A stretch of 64,000 bases of DNA from Pseudomonas nitroreducens (GCF_024170165.1 NZ_JALJXP010000005.1:310001-374000); one strand, 5' to 3'; shown: positions 34,748-45,511, counted from the first letter of the stretch. The notes: generated from the sequence alone by a model not told the origin. Numbers and translations: made by a program.

Positions 34748-35154
34748 GGCTTCGCTCCCGCTAACCAGAGGGTCTCAAAGCCCTCCGGACCGAGCCTGTG
34801 GCCCACCCGCCGCGCTGGTCCGTGTTGTTAAGCCCACAAGGCGGATCGACGAGGTTGCGACTGGCAAGAGGTTGTCCTGAGGGACGGGGAAGCAAGCCTT
34901 AGCAACAGTACGAAGTGACGGATTCAGCCGTCCACCATCGCCCAACGGCTGCCACGAGCCGGCAAGCGATTCTGGATGTCACCGCTGCAGTCACCAGTCT
35001 GTAAGCCGCTCTACCCCATTCCTCCAGTGCCACTCCTTCTTTCGGTCGCATCTTCGCCATCCCGCGGCGAGCAACCCGCAGTCAACTCCGTGCAGATACG
35101 GGTTTTGAGTGGGTAGTCGGTGCTCAACCACACACATACTTTGAAGGATTGACC
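34748..35154 (+). other. long non-coding leader upstream of aceA (about 400 bases)
   Basis: No reading frame with a ribosome site or plausible composition was seen here. The stretch is rich in short complementary segments (for example GGGTC/GACC and CCGTC/GACGG pairs), so the RNA is probably structured. It may be a long 5' leader of aceA, a separate small RNA, or both. I found no match to a riboswitch class I know. Confidence 0.35.
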
Positions 35155-36750
35155 ATGTCCGCTTATCAAAACGACATCAAGGCCGTTGCCGCTCTGAAAG
35201 AGAAAACCGGTAACAGCTGGAGCGCTATCAACCCCGAGTCGGTTGCCCGCATGCGCGCTCAGAACCGCTTCAAGACTGGTCTGGACATCGCCAAGTACAC
35301 TGCGGCCATCATGCGCAAGGACATGGCCGAGTATGACGCCGACGCTTCCGTCTACACCCAGTCCCTGGGCTGCTGGCACGGCTTCATCGGTCAGCAGAAG
35401 CTGATCTCGATCAAGAAGCACCTGAAGACCACCAACAAGCGCTACCTCTACCTGTCCGGCTGGATGGTTGCCGCGCTGCGCTCCGACTTCGGCCCGCTGC
35501 CCGACCAGTCCATGCACGAGAAAACCGCCGTTTCCGGCCTGATCGAAGAGCTGTACACCTTCCTGCGCCAGGCTGATGCCCGCGAACTGGACCTGCTCTT
35601 CACCGCCCTGGACAGCGCTCGCGCCGCCGGCGACAAGGTCAAGCAGGACGAAATCCAGGCCCAGATCGACGGCTACGAAACCCACGTAGTACCGATCATC
35701 GCCGACATCGACGCCGGTTTCGGCAACCCGGAAGCCACCTACCTGCTGGCCAAGAAAATGATCGAAGCCGGTGCCTGCTGCATCCAGATCGAGAACCAGG
35801 TTTCCGACGAGAAGCAGTGCGGCCACCAGGACGGCAAAGTGACCGTTCCGCACGAAGACTTCCTCGCCAAGATCAACGCTGTTCGCTACGCGTTCCTCGA
35901 ACTGGGCGTTGACGACGGTGTGATCGTTGCCCGTACCGACTCCCTGGGTGCCGGCCTGACCAAGCAGATCGCCGTGACCAAAGAGCCGGGCGACCTGGGC
36001 GACCAGTACAACTCCTTCCTGGACTGCGAAGAAGTTTCCGCTGCCGAACTGCAGAACGGCGACGTGGTGATCAACCGCGGCGGCAAGCTGCTGCGTCCCA
36101 AGCGTCTGGCTTCCAACCTGTTCCAGTTCCGCAAGGGCACCGGCGAAGACCGTTGCGTCCTGGACTGCATCACCTCGCTGCAGAACGGCGCCGACCTGCT
36201 GTGGATCGAAACCGAGAAGCCACACGTTGGCCAGATCAAGGGCATGGTTGACCGTATCCGTCAGGTCATCCCGAACGCCAAGCTGGTTTACAACAACAGC
36301 CCGTCGTTCAACTGGACCCTGAACTTCCGCCAGCAGGTGTTCGATGCGTTCGTCGCCGAAGGCAAGGACGTTTCCTCCTACGACCGCGCCAAGCTGATGA
36401 GCGTCGAGTACGACGAGACCGAACTGGCCCAGGTTGCTGACGAGAAGATCCGTACCTTCCAGCGTGACGGCTCCGCCCACGCCGGCATCTTCCACCACCT
36501 GATCACCCTGCCGACCTACCACACCGCCGCGCTGTCCACCGACAACCTGGCCAAAGGCTACTTCGCCGACCAGGGCATGCTGGCCTACGTGAAGGGCGTT
36601 CAGCGTCAGGAACTGCGTCAGGGCATCGCCTGCGTCAAGCACCAGAACATGGCTGGCTCGGACATCGGCGACAACCACAAAGAGTACTTCGCTGGCGAAG
36701 CCGCTCTGAAAGCCTCCGGTAAAGACAACACCATGAACCAGTTCCACTAA
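35155..36750 (+). CDS. aceA: isocitrate lyase
   Basis: Splits isocitrate to glyoxylate and succinate, opening the glyoxylate shunt for growth on acetate and fatty acids. The 531-residue enzyme is the longer Pseudomonas-type isoform (E. coli has 434). The catalytic loop reads K220-Q-C222-G-H224, where many isocitrate lyases have KKCGH. The metal-binding DIDAGFGNPE and the C-terminal NSSPSFNW-like NNSPSFNWTLNF are present. Start at 35155 with AAGGATTG upstream. Counter-enzymes icd and idh are about 8-10 kb to the left. Confidence 0.97.
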   Translation: MSAYQNDIKAVAALKEKTGNSWSAINPESVARMRAQNRFKTGLDIAKYTAAIMRKDMAEYDADASVYTQSLGCWHGFIGQQKLISIKKHLKTTNKRYLYLSGWMVAALRSDFGPLPDQSMHEKTAVSGLIEELYTFLRQADARELDLLFTALDSARAAGDKVKQDEIQAQIDGYETHVVPIIADIDAGFGNPEATYLLAKKMIEAGACCIQIENQVSDEKQCGHQDGKVTVPHEDFLAKINAVRYAFLELGVDDGVIVARTDSLGAGLTKQIAVTKEPGDLGDQYNSFLDCEEVSAAELQNGDVVINRGGKLLRPKRLASNLFQFRKGTGEDRCVLDCITSLQNGADLLWIETEKPHVGQIKGMVDRIRQVIPNAKLVYNNSPSFNWTLNFRQQVFDAFVAEGKDVSSYDRAKLMSVEYDETELAQVADEKIRTFQRDGSAHAGIFHHLITLPTYHTAALSTDNLAKGYFADQGMLAYVKGVQRQELRQGIACVKHQNMAGSDIGDNHKEYFAGEAALKASGKDNTMNQFH

Positions 36751-36790
36751 GAACTGGCACAACCAGCCCCTCGGGGCTGGGAGGCTCAGC

Positions 36791-36816
36791 AAGACCCCGG
36801 CTTCGGCCGGGGTCTT
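36791..36816 (+). terminator. terminator after aceA
   Basis: AAGACCCCGGC-TTCG-GCCGGGGTCTT followed by GCTTTTTC, 40 bases after the aceA stop. Confidence 0.9.
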
Positions 36817-36922
36817 GCTTTTTCTGCCTGACCGAAATGCGCTTGGCCGAACCGCCAGCCACCGCTTCTCCGCCCGCCAAGGGCAGATCCGCGCCAACAT
36901 GCCAGCCTCGGGCTTCCTTTAT

Positions 36923-37441
36923 ATGAACGGAATGCCACGCATGCACGGAAAACCCAGGCGCAACCGCCTCGCCCTCGCCGCCCATCTCATCCAGCGCCTG
37001 CCACGCCGCCTGCACGAACCACTGCTGAGCCGCCTGTTCTGCTCCCAGGTGCGCTTTGCCGGCACCGCTGGCGTGCGCATCCAGAAGCTCTCAGGCGATG
37101 AAGTACGCATGAGCCTGACCAACCACCGCCGCACCCGCAATCACATCGGCGGCGTCCACGCCGCAGCAATGGCCCTGCTGGCAGAGTCCGCGAGTGGCTG
37201 CATGGTCGGCATGAATCTGCCCGATCACAAGCTGCCACTGATCAAGACCCTCAAGGTGGACTATCTGCGTCGGGCCAGCGGCAGCCTGCGCGCCATCGCC
37301 ACGCTGACGCCGGAACAGCGCCGCGCAATGCTGGAGGAAGATCGCGGCGAAGCATTGGTGCAGGTCACCTTGCTGGACGACTCCGGCGCCGAGCCGGTGC
37401 GCTGCGAGATGCTTTGGGCGTGGATTCGGAAGGGAAACTGA
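36923..37441 (+). CDS. hotdog-fold thioesterase-like protein (DUF4442)
   Basis: A protein of about 172 residues with a basic N-terminus and a single-hotdog core. The conserved segment RTRNHIGGVHAAAMALLAESASG carries the Asn-His and Ala-Glu positions typical of DUF4442/PaaI-like acyl-CoA thioesterases, and the LIKTLKVDYLRRASG strand follows. It may hydrolyse or bind acyl thioesters; no substrate is shown. The start is uncertain: ATG codons at 36923, 36932 and 36941 are all in frame and none has a strong ribosome site. Confidence 0.75.
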   Translation: MNGMPRMHGKPRRNRLALAAHLIQRLPRRLHEPLLSRLFCSQVRFAGTAGVRIQKLSGDEVRMSLTNHRRTRNHIGGVHAAAMALLAESASGCMVGMNLPDHKLPLIKTLKVDYLRRASGSLRAIATLTPEQRRAMLEEDRGEALVQVTLLDDSGAEPVRCEMLWAWIRKGN

Positions 37442-37539
37442 ACCACTCCAGCCGAGGGGCGACCAACGAGTTCACAGTGGGATAATTCGAAGTCGAATAC
37501 CAGGCGAAATAAAAGCTGCGCCGCTTATATGTAGTAAAG

Positions 37540-37569
37540 TTACGGATATACGACACTGCAAATGATAAT
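37540..37569 (+). promoter_or_regulatory. candidate promoter under the Fur box
   Basis: TTACGG (37540-37545), an 18-base spacer and GATAAT (37564-37569) fit a sigma-70 promoter. The -10 element lies inside the Fur palindrome, the standard layout of a Fur-repressed promoter. Transcription would run rightward toward nuoA. Confidence 0.4.
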
Positions 37570-37580
37570 ATTTATCATTT
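37560..37580. promoter_or_regulatory. Fur box (near-perfect)
   Basis: The 21 bases are a perfect palindrome made of AAATGATAA, TAT and TTATCATTT. The core TGATAAT-A-TTTATCA differs at one position from the 7-1-7 Fur consensus TGATAAT-N-ATTATCA. The site is about 300 bases upstream of nuoA, in an AT-rich island, with no annotated-type gene next to it. Confidence 0.65.
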
Positions 37581-37882
37581 ATAGCCTGGCGATTTATTGC
37601 GGCCAAATACCTCGAAAGTACTATTCGACCAAAGCCGAAGTGCCGTCACACTAGGCATCCAGAGCCGCGCAAACAGGGCGCTACGGGAAATGCAAAAGCC
37701 TTTTGCCCGAAATAGAAGCATCTGTTTGTGTTGGAAAAATTTACTTGCTGAAGGCTTTGGGCATAAAATTGGAAAGATGACCTGAACCCTTAGCTCACTA
37801 TCCTTGAGTTGTCGGGTTCGCAGTAGTCGGGCGTTGCGCCCGAAACCCAAGACAATCGTTTTTTGTAGGAAGGAGTATCGGC
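37581..37882 (+). other. 302-base stretch between the Fur box and nuoA
   Basis: Two short frames (37597-37785 forward, 37575-37850 reverse) lack ribosome sites and typical composition, so I do not call them. Base composition is less GC-rich than the genes around it. A hairpin GTCGGGCG-TTG-CGCCCGA (near 37826-37843), followed about 15 bases later by a T run (37859-37865), might end a short transcript. The nuoA ribosome site GGAAGGAG lies at the right end. It may be the nuo leader or a small iron-regulated RNA. Confidence 0.35.
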
Positions 37883-38296
37883 ATGCCCAATCCAGCTGAA
37901 CTTGCAGCTCAACACTGGGGACTCGCCGCCTTCCTTTTAGGAGTGCTGGGCCTGCTCGCCTTCATGCTAGGGGTTTCCAGCCTGCTTGGCAGTAAGGCAT
38001 TTGGTCGCAGCAAGAACGAACCGTTCGAATCCGGGATCGTTCCTACCGGCAGCGCACGCCTGCGTCTGTCGGCAAAATTCTATCTGGTCGCGATGCTCTT
38101 CGTGATCTTCGACGTCGAAGCCCTCTTCCTCTTCGCCTGGTCCGTGTCCGTCCGTGAAAGCGGTTGGGCCGGTCTGATCGAGGCAACCATTTTCATAGCA
38201 ATTCTGTTGGCAGGTCTTGTCTACCTGTGGCGTATCGGCGCGCTCGATTGGGCGCCGGCGGCACGTCGCGCACGGCAGGCGAAGCTAAAACAATGA
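37883..38296 (+). CDS. nuoA: NADH-quinone oxidoreductase subunit A
   Basis: Membrane subunit of complex I near the quinone site. The 137-residue protein has three hydrophobic helices (about 15-40, 65-90 and 95-118) and the conserved loop [17 protein letters not shown] with the acidic pair, then [23 protein letters not shown]. First gene of the 13-gene nuo operon; ribosome site GGAAGGAG upstream. Confidence 0.95.
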   Translation: MPNPAELAAQHWGLAAFLLGVLGLLAFMLGVSSLLGSKAFGRSKNEPFESGIVPTGSARLRLSAKFYLVAMLFVIFDVEALFLFAWSVSVRESGWAGLIEATIFIAILLAGLVYLWRIGALDWAPAARRARQAKLKQ

Positions 38297-38306
38297 GGCT
38301 TTGGCG

Positions 38307-38984
38307 ATGCAATACAAACTTACCCGGATCGATCCGGATGCGCCCAATGATCAATACCCGATCGGCGAACGCGAAACGGTAGAAGACCCGCTCATCGAAG
38401 GGCAGGTCCACAAGAACATCTTCATGGGCAAGCTCGAGGATGTTCTCAACGGTGCTGTCAACTGGGGTCGCAAGAACTCCCTGTGGCCGTACAACTTCGG
38501 GCTGTCCTGCTGCTACGTGGAGATGACCACGGCGTTCACTGCGCCGCACGACATCGCCCGTTTCGGCGCCGAAGTGATCCGTGCATCGCCACGCCAGGCT
38601 GACTTCATGGTCATCGCCGGCACCTGCTTCATCAAGATGGCTCCGGTCATCCAGCGCCTGTACGAGCAGATGCTGGAGCCCAAGTGGGTGATCTCGATGG
38701 GGTCGTGCGCCAACTCCGGCGGCATGTACGACATCTACTCGGTCGTTCAGGGGGTCGACAAGTTCCTCCCCGTGGACGTGTACATCCCCGGCTGCCCGCC
38801 CCGTCCGGAGGCGTTCCTGCAAGGCCTGATGCTGCTGCAGGAATCCATCGGCCAGGAGCGTCGTCCGTTGTCCTGGGTTGTAGGCGATCAAGGCGTCTAT
38901 CGCGCCGACATGCCTGCCCAGAAGGATCTCAAGCGCGAACAGCGCATTGCGGTCACCAACCTGCGCAGCCCCGACGAAGTGTGA
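38307..38984 (+). CDS. nuoB: NADH-quinone oxidoreductase subunit B
   Basis: Holds iron-sulfur cluster N2, which passes electrons to quinone. The 225-residue protein has the N2 ligands: adjacent cysteines in GLSCCYVEM, then [14 protein letters not shown] and [11 protein letters not shown] start at ATG 38307 ([11 protein letters not shown]), two codons inside a TTG-started frame. It lies 10 bases after nuoA. Confidence 0.96.
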   Translation: MQYKLTRIDPDAPNDQYPIGERETVEDPLIEGQVHKNIFMGKLEDVLNGAVNWGRKNSLWPYNFGLSCCYVEMTTAFTAPHDIARFGAEVIRASPRQADFMVIAGTCFIKMAPVIQRLYEQMLEPKWVISMGSCANSGGMYDIYSVVQGVDKFLPVDVYIPGCPPRPEAFLQGLMLLQESIGQERRPLSWVVGDQGVYRADMPAQKDLKREQRIAVTNLRSPDEV

Positions 38985-39043
38985 TCCGGCCCTCCACGAG
39001 AGGCCCGTTTTCACTCCACCGTTGACCGAGTGACTTAAAGACT

Positions 39044-40825
39044 ATGAATGCAGACTCCGCTCTGTACATCCCGCCTTACAAGGCAGACGACCAAGATATC
39101 GTCGTCGAACTGAATTCCCGCTTTGGCGCCGAGACCTTCACCGTCCAGGCCACCCGCACCGGCATGCCGGTGCTCTGGGTTGCCCGTGAGCGCCTGATCG
39201 ACGTCCTTACCTTCCTGCGCAATGTGCCCAAGCCGTACGTCATGCTCTATGACCTGCACGGTGTCGACGAGCGCCTGCGCACTCACCGTCGCGGCCTGCC
39301 GGGCGCCGACTTCAGCGTGTTCTACCACCTGATGTCGCTCGAGCGTAATAGTGACGTGATGATCAAGGTGGCCTTGTCCGAAGGCGACCTCAACGTACCC
39401 ACCGCCACCCGTATCTGGCCGAACGCCAACTGGTACGAGCGCGAGGTCTGGGACATGTACGGGATCACCTTCAATGGTCACCCGCACCTGACCCGCATGC
39501 TGATGCCGCCGACCTGGGAAGGTCACCCGCTGCGCAAGGACTACCCGGCGCGCGCCACCGAGTTCGACCCTTACGCGCTGTCCGCCGCCAAGCAGGACCT
39601 CGAGCAGGAAGCGCTGCGCTTCAAGCCCGAAGACTGGGGCATGAAGCGCCACGGCGAGAACGAGGACTTCATGTTCCTCAACCTCGGCCCGAACCACCCG
39701 TCTGCGCACGGTGCGTTCCGCATCATCCTGCAGCTGGACGGCGAAGAGATCCTCGATTGCGTTCCGGAGATCGGCTACCACCACCGTGGCGCCGAGAAGA
39801 TGGCCGAGCGTCAGTCCTGGCACAGCTTCATTCCTTACACCGACCGCATCGACTACCTCGGCGGCGTGATGAACAACCTGCCGTACGTGCTCTCGGTCGA
39901 GAAGCTCGCCGGCATCAAGGTGCCGCAGCGCGTCGACGTCATCCGCATCATGATGTCGGAGTTCTTCCGCATCCTGAACCACCTCCTCTACCTGGGTACC
40001 TACATCCAGGACGTGGGCGCGATGACCCCGGTGTTCTTCACCTTCACCGACCGCCAGCGCGCTTACAAGGTCGTTGAAGCCATCACCGGCTTCCGCCTGC
40101 ACCCGGCCTGGTACCGCATCGGTGGCGTCGCCCACGACCTGCCGCGCGGCTGGGACAAGCTGGTCCGCGAATTCCTCGACTGGATGCCCAAGCGCCTGGA
40201 CGAGTACGAAACCGCTGCCCTGAAGAACAGCATCCTGCGTGGCCGTACCATCGGCGTTGCCGCGTACAACACCAAGGAAGCGTTGGAATGGGGCACCACC
40301 GGTGCCGGCCTGCGCGCCACCGGCTGTGATTTCGACCTGCGTAAAGCCCGCCCCTACTCCGGCTACGAGAACTTCGAGTTCGAAGTACCGCTGGCGGCCA
40401 ACGGCGACGCCTACGACCGCTGCATGGTCAAGATGGGTGAGATGCGCCAGAGCCTGCGCATCATCGAGCAGTGCCTGAAGAACATGCCCGAAGGCCCGTA
40501 CAAGGCCGACCACCCGCTGACCACGCCGCCGCCCAAAGAGCGCACGCTGCAGCACATCGAAACCCTGATCACCCACTTCCTGCAGGTTTCCTGGGGCCCG
40601 GTCATGCCGGCCAACGAAGCCTTCCAGATGGTGGAAGCGACCAAGGGCATCAACAGCTACTACCTGACGAGCGATGGCAGCACCATGAGCTACCGGACCC
40701 GCATCCGGACGCCCAGCTTCCCGCACCTGCAGCAGATTCCGTCGGTGATCAACGGCAGCATGATCGCTGACCTGATCGCCTATCTGGGCAGTATCGACTT
40801 CGTTATGGCCGACGTGGACCGCTGA
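39044..40825 (+). CDS. nuoC: NADH-quinone oxidoreductase fused subunit C/D
   Basis: A fusion of the 30-kDa subunit C (about residues 1-185, with the signature [20 protein letters not shown]) and the 49-kDa subunit D (about 205-593), which forms the quinone pocket together with NuoB. D-type motifs include [27 protein letters not shown], and the C-terminal FVMADVDR. The C-D fusion (593 residues) is usual in Pseudomonas and enterics. Confidence 0.96.
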   Translation: MNADSALYIPPYKADDQDIVVELNSRFGAETFTVQATRTGMPVLWVARERLIDVLTFLRNVPKPYVMLYDLHGVDERLRTHRRGLPGADFSVFYHLMSLERNSDVMIKVALSEGDLNVPTATRIWPNANWYEREVWDMYGITFNGHPHLTRMLMPPTWEGHPLRKDYPARATEFDPYALSAAKQDLEQEALRFKPEDWGMKRHGENEDFMFLNLGPNHPSAHGAFRIILQLDGEEILDCVPEIGYHHRGAEKMAERQSWHSFIPYTDRIDYLGGVMNNLPYVLSVEKLAGIKVPQRVDVIRIMMSEFFRILNHLLYLGTYIQDVGAMTPVFFTFTDRQRAYKVVEAITGFRLHPAWYRIGGVAHDLPRGWDKLVREFLDWMPKRLDEYETAALKNSILRGRTIGVAAYNTKEALEWGTTGAGLRATGCDFDLRKARPYSGYENFEFEVPLAANGDAYDRCMVKMGEMRQSLRIIEQCLKNMPEGPYKADHPLTTPPPKERTLQHIETLITHFLQVSWGPVMPANEAFQMVEATKGINSYYLTSDGSTMSYRTRIRTPSFPHLQQIPSVINGSMIADLIAYLGSIDFVMADVDR

Positions 40826-40827
40826 TC

Positions 40828-41322
40828 ATGAGTACCCTTATCCAGACTGATCGTTTCGAACTCAGCGAAACCGAGCGCTCGGCCATCGAGCACGAAATGC
40901 ATCACTACGAGGACTCCCGCGCGGCGTCCATCGAAGCCCTGAAGATCGTCCAGAAGCAGCGCGGCTGGGTGCCGGACGGCGCCATTCCGGCCATCGCCGA
41001 CATCCTCGGCATTCCGGACAGCGACGTCGAAGGCGTGGCTACCTTCTATAGCCAGATCTTCCGCCAGCCGGTCGGCCGCCACATCATCCGCGTCTGCGAC
41101 AGCATGGTCTGCTACATCGGCGGCCACGAGTCCGTGGTCGGCGAGATCCAGAAGCAGCTGGGCATCGGCCTCGGCCAGACCACCGCCGACGGCCGCTTCA
41201 CCCTGCTGCCGGTGTGCTGCCTGGGCAACTGCGACAAGGCCCCGGCGATGATGATCGACGACGACACCTTCGGCGACCTGCGTCCCGACGGCGTCGCCAA
41301 ACTGCTGGAGGCCTACGCATGA
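40828..41322 (+). CDS. nuoE: NADH-quinone oxidoreductase subunit E
   Basis: Peripheral thioredoxin-like subunit with the [2Fe-2S] cluster N1a. The 164-residue protein has the ligands CDSMVC (with C at the first and sixth position) and [10 protein letters not shown]. It begins two bases after the nuoCD stop, and its stop overlaps the nuoF ATG. Confidence 0.96.
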   Translation: MSTLIQTDRFELSETERSAIEHEMHHYEDSRAASIEALKIVQKQRGWVPDGAIPAIADILGIPDSDVEGVATFYSQIFRQPVGRHIIRVCDSMVCYIGGHESVVGEIQKQLGIGLGQTTADGRFTLLPVCCLGNCDKAPAMMIDDDTFGDLRPDGVAKLLEAYA

Positions 41323-42668
41323 GTCGCCTCACCTCCTACGGCACGCCCAACCGCACCGCGCGCGCGGCCGAAACCCACCCGCTGACCTGGCGCCTGCGTG
41401 ACGACGGCGCCCCGGTCTGGCTGGAGGAGTACCAGTCGAAGAACGGCTACGCGGCGGCGCGCAAGGCGCTGGCGCAGATGGCCACCGACGACATCGTCCA
41501 GACCGTCAAGGACTCCGGCCTCAAGGGCCGCGGCGGTGCGGGCTTCCCCACCGGCGTGAAGTGGGGCCTGATGCCCAAGGACGAATCCCTCAACATCCGC
41601 TACCTGCTGTGCAACGCGGACGAGATGGAGCCCAACACCTGGAAGGACCGCATGCTCATGGAGCAGCTGCCGCACTTGCTGGTGGAAGGCATGCTGATCT
41701 CCGCGCGAGCCCTCAAGGCCTACCGTGGCTACATCTTCCTGCGTGGCGAATACGTCGACGCCGCCCGCAACCTGAACCGCGCCATCGATGAAGCCAAGGC
41801 CGCCGGCCTGCTGGGCAAGAACATCCTCGGCAGCGGCTTCGATTTCGAGCTGTTCGTGCACACCGGCGCCGGCCGCTACATCTGTGGCGAAGAAACTGCG
41901 CTGATCAACTCGCTGGAAGGCCGTCGCGCCAACCCGCGCTCCAAGCCGCCCTTCCCCGCCGCCGTTGGCGTCTGGGGCAAGCCGACTTGCGTGAACAACG
42001 TCGAGACCCTGTGCAACGTGCCGGCGATCGTCGAGCACGGCGTCGACTGGTACAAGGGCCTCGCCCGTCCGGGTAGCGAAGACATGGGCACCAAGCTCAT
42101 GGGCTTCTCCGGCAAGGTGAAGAACCCCGGCATCTGGGAACTGCCCTTCGGCCTTCCGGCCCGCGAGCTGTTCGAGGATTACGCCGGCGGCATGCGCGAC
42201 GGCTACAAGCTCAAGGCCTGGCAGCCGGGCGGCGCCGGTACCGGCTTCCTCCTGCCGGAACACCTGGACGCGCTGTTCTATGCCGGCGGCGTCGCCAAGG
42301 TCGGCACCCGTATGGGTACCGGTCTGGCCATGGCGGTGGACGACAGCGTCAACATGGTTTCCCTGCTGCGCAACATGGAAGAGTTCTTCGCCCGCGAATC
42401 GTGCGGCTGGTGCACTCCGTGCCGCGACGGCCTGCCGTGGAGCGTGAAGGTCCTGCGTGCACTGGAAAAAGGCGAAGGCGCCCAGGGCGACCTGGAAACC
42501 CTCGAGCAGCTGGTCAACTTCCTCGGCCCCGGCAAGACCTTCTGCGCCCACGCACCGGGTGCCGTCGAGCCGCTGGGCAGCGCACTGAAGTATTTCCGTC
42601 CCGAGTTCGAAGCGGGCATTTCCCGCCAGGCTCAGGCCGTACAAGCACCGCAGACCGTCGGCGCTTGA
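41319..42668 (+). CDS. nuoF: NADH-quinone oxidoreductase subunit F
   Basis: NADH-binding flavoprotein of complex I with FMN and cluster N3. The 449-residue protein has the NADH/FMN site [16 protein letters not shown], the FMN segment [27 protein letters not shown], and the N3 ligands ESCGWCTPC with a distal Cys in FCAHAPGA. Start at 41319 overlaps nuoE by four bases (ATGA). Confidence 0.97.
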   Translation: MSRLTSYGTPNRTARAAETHPLTWRLRDDGAPVWLEEYQSKNGYAAARKALAQMATDDIVQTVKDSGLKGRGGAGFPTGVKWGLMPKDESLNIRYLLCNADEMEPNTWKDRMLMEQLPHLLVEGMLISARALKAYRGYIFLRGEYVDAARNLNRAIDEAKAAGLLGKNILGSGFDFELFVHTGAGRYICGEETALINSLEGRRANPRSKPPFPAAVGVWGKPTCVNNVETLCNVPAIVEHGVDWYKGLARPGSEDMGTKLMGFSGKVKNPGIWELPFGLPARELFEDYAGGMRDGYKLKAWQPGGAGTGFLLPEHLDALFYAGGVAKVGTRMGTGLAMAVDDSVNMVSLLRNMEEFFARESCGWCTPCRDGLPWSVKVLRALEKGEGAQGDLETLEQLVNFLGPGKTFCAHAPGAVEPLGSALKYFRPEFEAGISRQAQAVQAPQTVGA

Positions 42669-42677
42669 TGCTTTGAT

Positions 42678-42698
42678 CGCCGGGCATTGCGCCCGGCG
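42678..42698. other. hairpin in the nuoF-nuoG gap
   Basis: An 8-bp GC stem (CGCCGGGC / GCCCGGCG, about 5 bases in the loop) followed by TTGTTTCGTT lies 10 bases after nuoF, in the only long gap (128 bases) of the nuo operon. It resembles an imperfect terminator and may set the relative level of the downstream genes or protect the upstream mRNA end. Confidence 0.5.
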
Positions 42699-42796
42699 TT
42701 GTTTCGTTGCAGTGCCGCGGCGTGCCGCCGGCCCGATGAAACCGTGATTTCTATTAGCCACGCCCGCTGACAACGGGCCAACGAAGACTTAGACCC

Positions 42797-45511
42797 ATGG
42801 CCACGATCCACGTAGACGGCAAGACGTTAGAAGTCGACGGAGCGGACAACCTGTTGCAGGCCTGCCTCTCCCTCGGTCTCGACATCCCCTACTTCTGCTG
42901 GCACCCGGCGCTCGGCAGCGTCGGCGCCTGCCGCCAGTGCGCGGTCAAGCAGTACACCGACGAAAACGACACCCGCGGTCGCATCGTCATGTCCTGCATG
43001 ACTCCCGCCACCGACAACACCTGGATTTCCATCGAAGACGAAGAATCCAAGGCATTCCGTGCCAGCGTCGTCGAATGGCTGATGACCAACCACCCGCACG
43101 ACTGCCCGGTCTGCGAGGAAGGCGGTCACTGCCACCTGCAGGACATGACGGTGATGACCGGCCACAACCAGCGCCGGTACCGCTTCACCAAGCGCACCCA
43201 CCAGAACCAGGAGCTCGGCCCGTTCATCGCCCACGAGATGAACCGCTGCATCGCCTGCTACCGCTGCGTCCGTTACTACAAGGACTACGCCGGCGGCACC
43301 GACCTGGGCGTCTATGGCGCGCACGACAACGTCTACTTCGGCCGTATCGAGGACGGTGTACTGGAGAGCGAATTCTCCGGCAACCTGACCGAGGTCTGCC
43401 CGACCGGCGTGTTCACCGACAAGACCCACTCCGAGCGCTACAACCGCAAGTGGGACATGCAGTTCGCCCCGAGCATCTGCCATGGCTGCTCCAGCGGCTG
43501 CAACATCAGCCCCGGCGAGCGCTACGGTGAAATCCGCCGCATCGAGAACCGTTACAACGGCTCGGTGAACCACTACTTCCTGTGCGACCGCGGCCGCTTC
43601 GGCTATGGCTACGTCAACCGCGAAGACCGCCCGCGCCAGCCGCAGCTGATGCTGAGCAAGCAGAAGCTCTCGCTGGACGGCGCCCTGGACCAGACCGCCG
43701 CGCTGCTCAAGGGCCGCAAGGTCATCGGCATCGGTTCGCCGCGTGCCAGCCTGGAAAGCAACTACGCACTGTCCGCACTGGTCGGCACGCAGAACTTCTA
43801 CAGCGGCATTTCCGCTGACGAGCTGCAACGCCTGCAGCTGGTCCTGAAAGTCATGCAGGACGGCCCGCTGCCGGTGCCGACCATCCGTGACATCGAAGAC
43901 CACGACGCGGTATTCGTGCTCGGCGAAGACCTGACCCAGACCGCTGCCCGTATCGCCCTGGCCCTGCGCCAGTCGGTAAAAGGCAAGGGCGAGGACATGG
44001 CCGCTGCGATGAAGATCCAGCCGTGGCTCGACGCCGCGGTGAAGACCATCGCCCAGCGCGAGATGAACCCGCTGTTCATCGCCAGCCTGGATGAAACCCG
44101 CCTGGACGACGTCGCCGCCGAGTGCGTGCACGCCGCTACCGAAGACCTGGCTCGCCTGGGCTTCGCCGTGGCCCACGCCATCGATTCGAGCGCTCCGGCC
44201 GTGGCCGGCCTCGACCCCGAAGCCGCCGCCCTCGCCCAGCGCATCGCCGATGCCCTGGTCGCCGCCAAGCGTCCGCTGGTCATCTCCGGCACCTCGCTGG
44301 GCAGCAACGCCCTGATCGAAGCCGCGGCCAACATCGCCAGCGCGCTGAAGAACCGCGAGAAGAGCGGCTCCCTGAGCCTGGTCGTCCCGGAAGCCAACAG
44401 CCTGGGCCTGGCCCTCTTTGGCGGTGAATCCGTCGAAGCCGCTCTCGAGCAGCTGACCTCCGGCGCCGCCGATGCCGTGGTGATCCTGGAGAACGACCTG
44501 TACCGCCGCGCCGACGCTGCCGCTGTCGATGCTGCCCTGGCCGCCGCGAAGATCGTCGTCGTCGCCGATCACCAGCAGACTGCGACCAGTGCCAAGGCCA
44601 CCGTCCTGCTGCCGGCCGCCAGCTTCGCCGAAGGCGATGGCACCCTGGTCAGCCAGGAAGGCCGCGCCCAGCGCTTCTTCCAGGTCTACGATCCGACCTA
44701 CTACAACGCCGACAACCTGGTCCGCGAAGGCTGGCGCTGGCTGCATGCCCTGCACAGCACCCTCGAAGGCAAGCGTGTCGACTGGACCCAACTGGACCAC
44801 GTGATCGACGCCGTCATCGCCGCCAAGCCGCAACTGGCTGGCATCCGCGAAGCTGCGCCGAACGCCGCGTTCCGCATCAAGGGCCTGAAGCTGGCGCGCG
44901 AGCCGCACCGCTACTCCGGCCGTACCGCCATGCGCGCCAACATCAATGTCAGCGAGCCGCGTCAGCCGCAGGACATCGACTCCGCGTTCGCCTTCTCCAT
45001 GGAAGGCTACGCCGGCAGCGCCGAACCGCGTCAGCAGATTCCCTTCGCCTGGTCCCCGGGCTGGAACTCCCCGCAGGCCTGGAACAAGTTCCAGGACGAG
45101 GTCGGCGGTCACCTGCGCGCCGGCGATCCGGGCGTGCGCCTGATCGAGGCCAAGGGCGAAGCCCTGTGGTTCAGCGAGATCCCCGCGCCGTTCCACACCG
45201 CCGCCAGCCAGTTCAAGGTGGTGCCCTTCTATCACCTGTTCGGCAGCGAGGAGAACTCCTCGAAAGCCGCCCCGGTGCAGGAACGCATCCCGCAGACCTA
45301 TGTCACCCTGGCCAAGGCCGAGGCTGACCGTCTGGGCGTCAACGAAGGCGCGATCATCCGCCTGACCGTCAAGGGCCAGGAACTGCGCCTGCCGCTGCGC
45401 GTGAGCGAAGAGCTCGGCGCCGGCCTGGTTGCCCTGCCGATCGGTCTGCAAGGCATTCCTGCCGGTGTCATCGGCGCTGTCGCTGAAGGTCTGCAGGAGG
45501 CTGCGCAATGA
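42797..45511 (+). CDS. nuoG: NADH-quinone oxidoreductase subunit G
   Basis: The largest peripheral subunit, carrying a chain of iron-sulfur clusters. In this 904-residue protein the N-terminal ferredoxin-like [2Fe-2S] N1b ligands are in [16 protein letters not shown] ... SCMTP. N5 (H-x3-C-x2-C-x5-C) is in [16 protein letters not shown] and N4 in CIACYRC. The extra N7 cluster is C-x2-C-x3-C (CHGCSSGC) with a distal Cys (FLCDRGR). The rest is a molybdopterin-oxidoreductase-like domain without cofactor. Its last codons overlap nuoH. Confidence 0.96.
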   Translation: MATIHVDGKTLEVDGADNLLQACLSLGLDIPYFCWHPALGSVGACRQCAVKQYTDENDTRGRIVMSCMTPATDNTWISIEDEESKAFRASVVEWLMTNHPHDCPVCEEGGHCHLQDMTVMTGHNQRRYRFTKRTHQNQELGPFIAHEMNRCIACYRCVRYYKDYAGGTDLGVYGAHDNVYFGRIEDGVLESEFSGNLTEVCPTGVFTDKTHSERYNRKWDMQFAPSICHGCSSGCNISPGERYGEIRRIENRYNGSVNHYFLCDRGRFGYGYVNREDRPRQPQLMLSKQKLSLDGALDQTAALLKGRKVIGIGSPRASLESNYALSALVGTQNFYSGISADELQRLQLVLKVMQDGPLPVPTIRDIEDHDAVFVLGEDLTQTAARIALALRQSVKGKGEDMAAAMKIQPWLDAAVKTIAQREMNPLFIASLDETRLDDVAAECVHAATEDLARLGFAVAHAIDSSAPAVAGLDPEAAALAQRIADALVAAKRPLVISGTSLGSNALIEAAANIASALKNREKSGSLSLVVPEANSLGLALFGGESVEAALEQLTSGAADAVVILENDLYRRADAAAVDAALAAAKIVVVADHQQTATSAKATVLLPAASFAEGDGTLVSQEGRAQRFFQVYDPTYYNADNLVREGWRWLHALHSTLEGKRVDWTQLDHVIDAVIAAKPQLAGIREAAPNAAFRIKGLKLAREPHRYSGRTAMRANINVSEPRQPQDIDSAFAFSMEGYAGSAEPRQQIPFAWSPGWNSPQAWNKFQDEVGGHLRAGDPGVRLIEAKGEALWFSEIPAPFHTAASQFKVVPFYHLFGSEENSSKAAPVQERIPQTYVTLAKAEADRLGVNEGAIIRLTVKGQELRLPLRVSEELGAGLVALPIGLQGIPAGVIGAVAEGLQEAAQ

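Noticed and set aside
37575..37850. Short frames on both strands downstream of the Fur box
   Set aside because: Neither has a ribosome site, signal peptide or recognisable composition. I kept the stretch as a possible RNA instead of calling a peptide.
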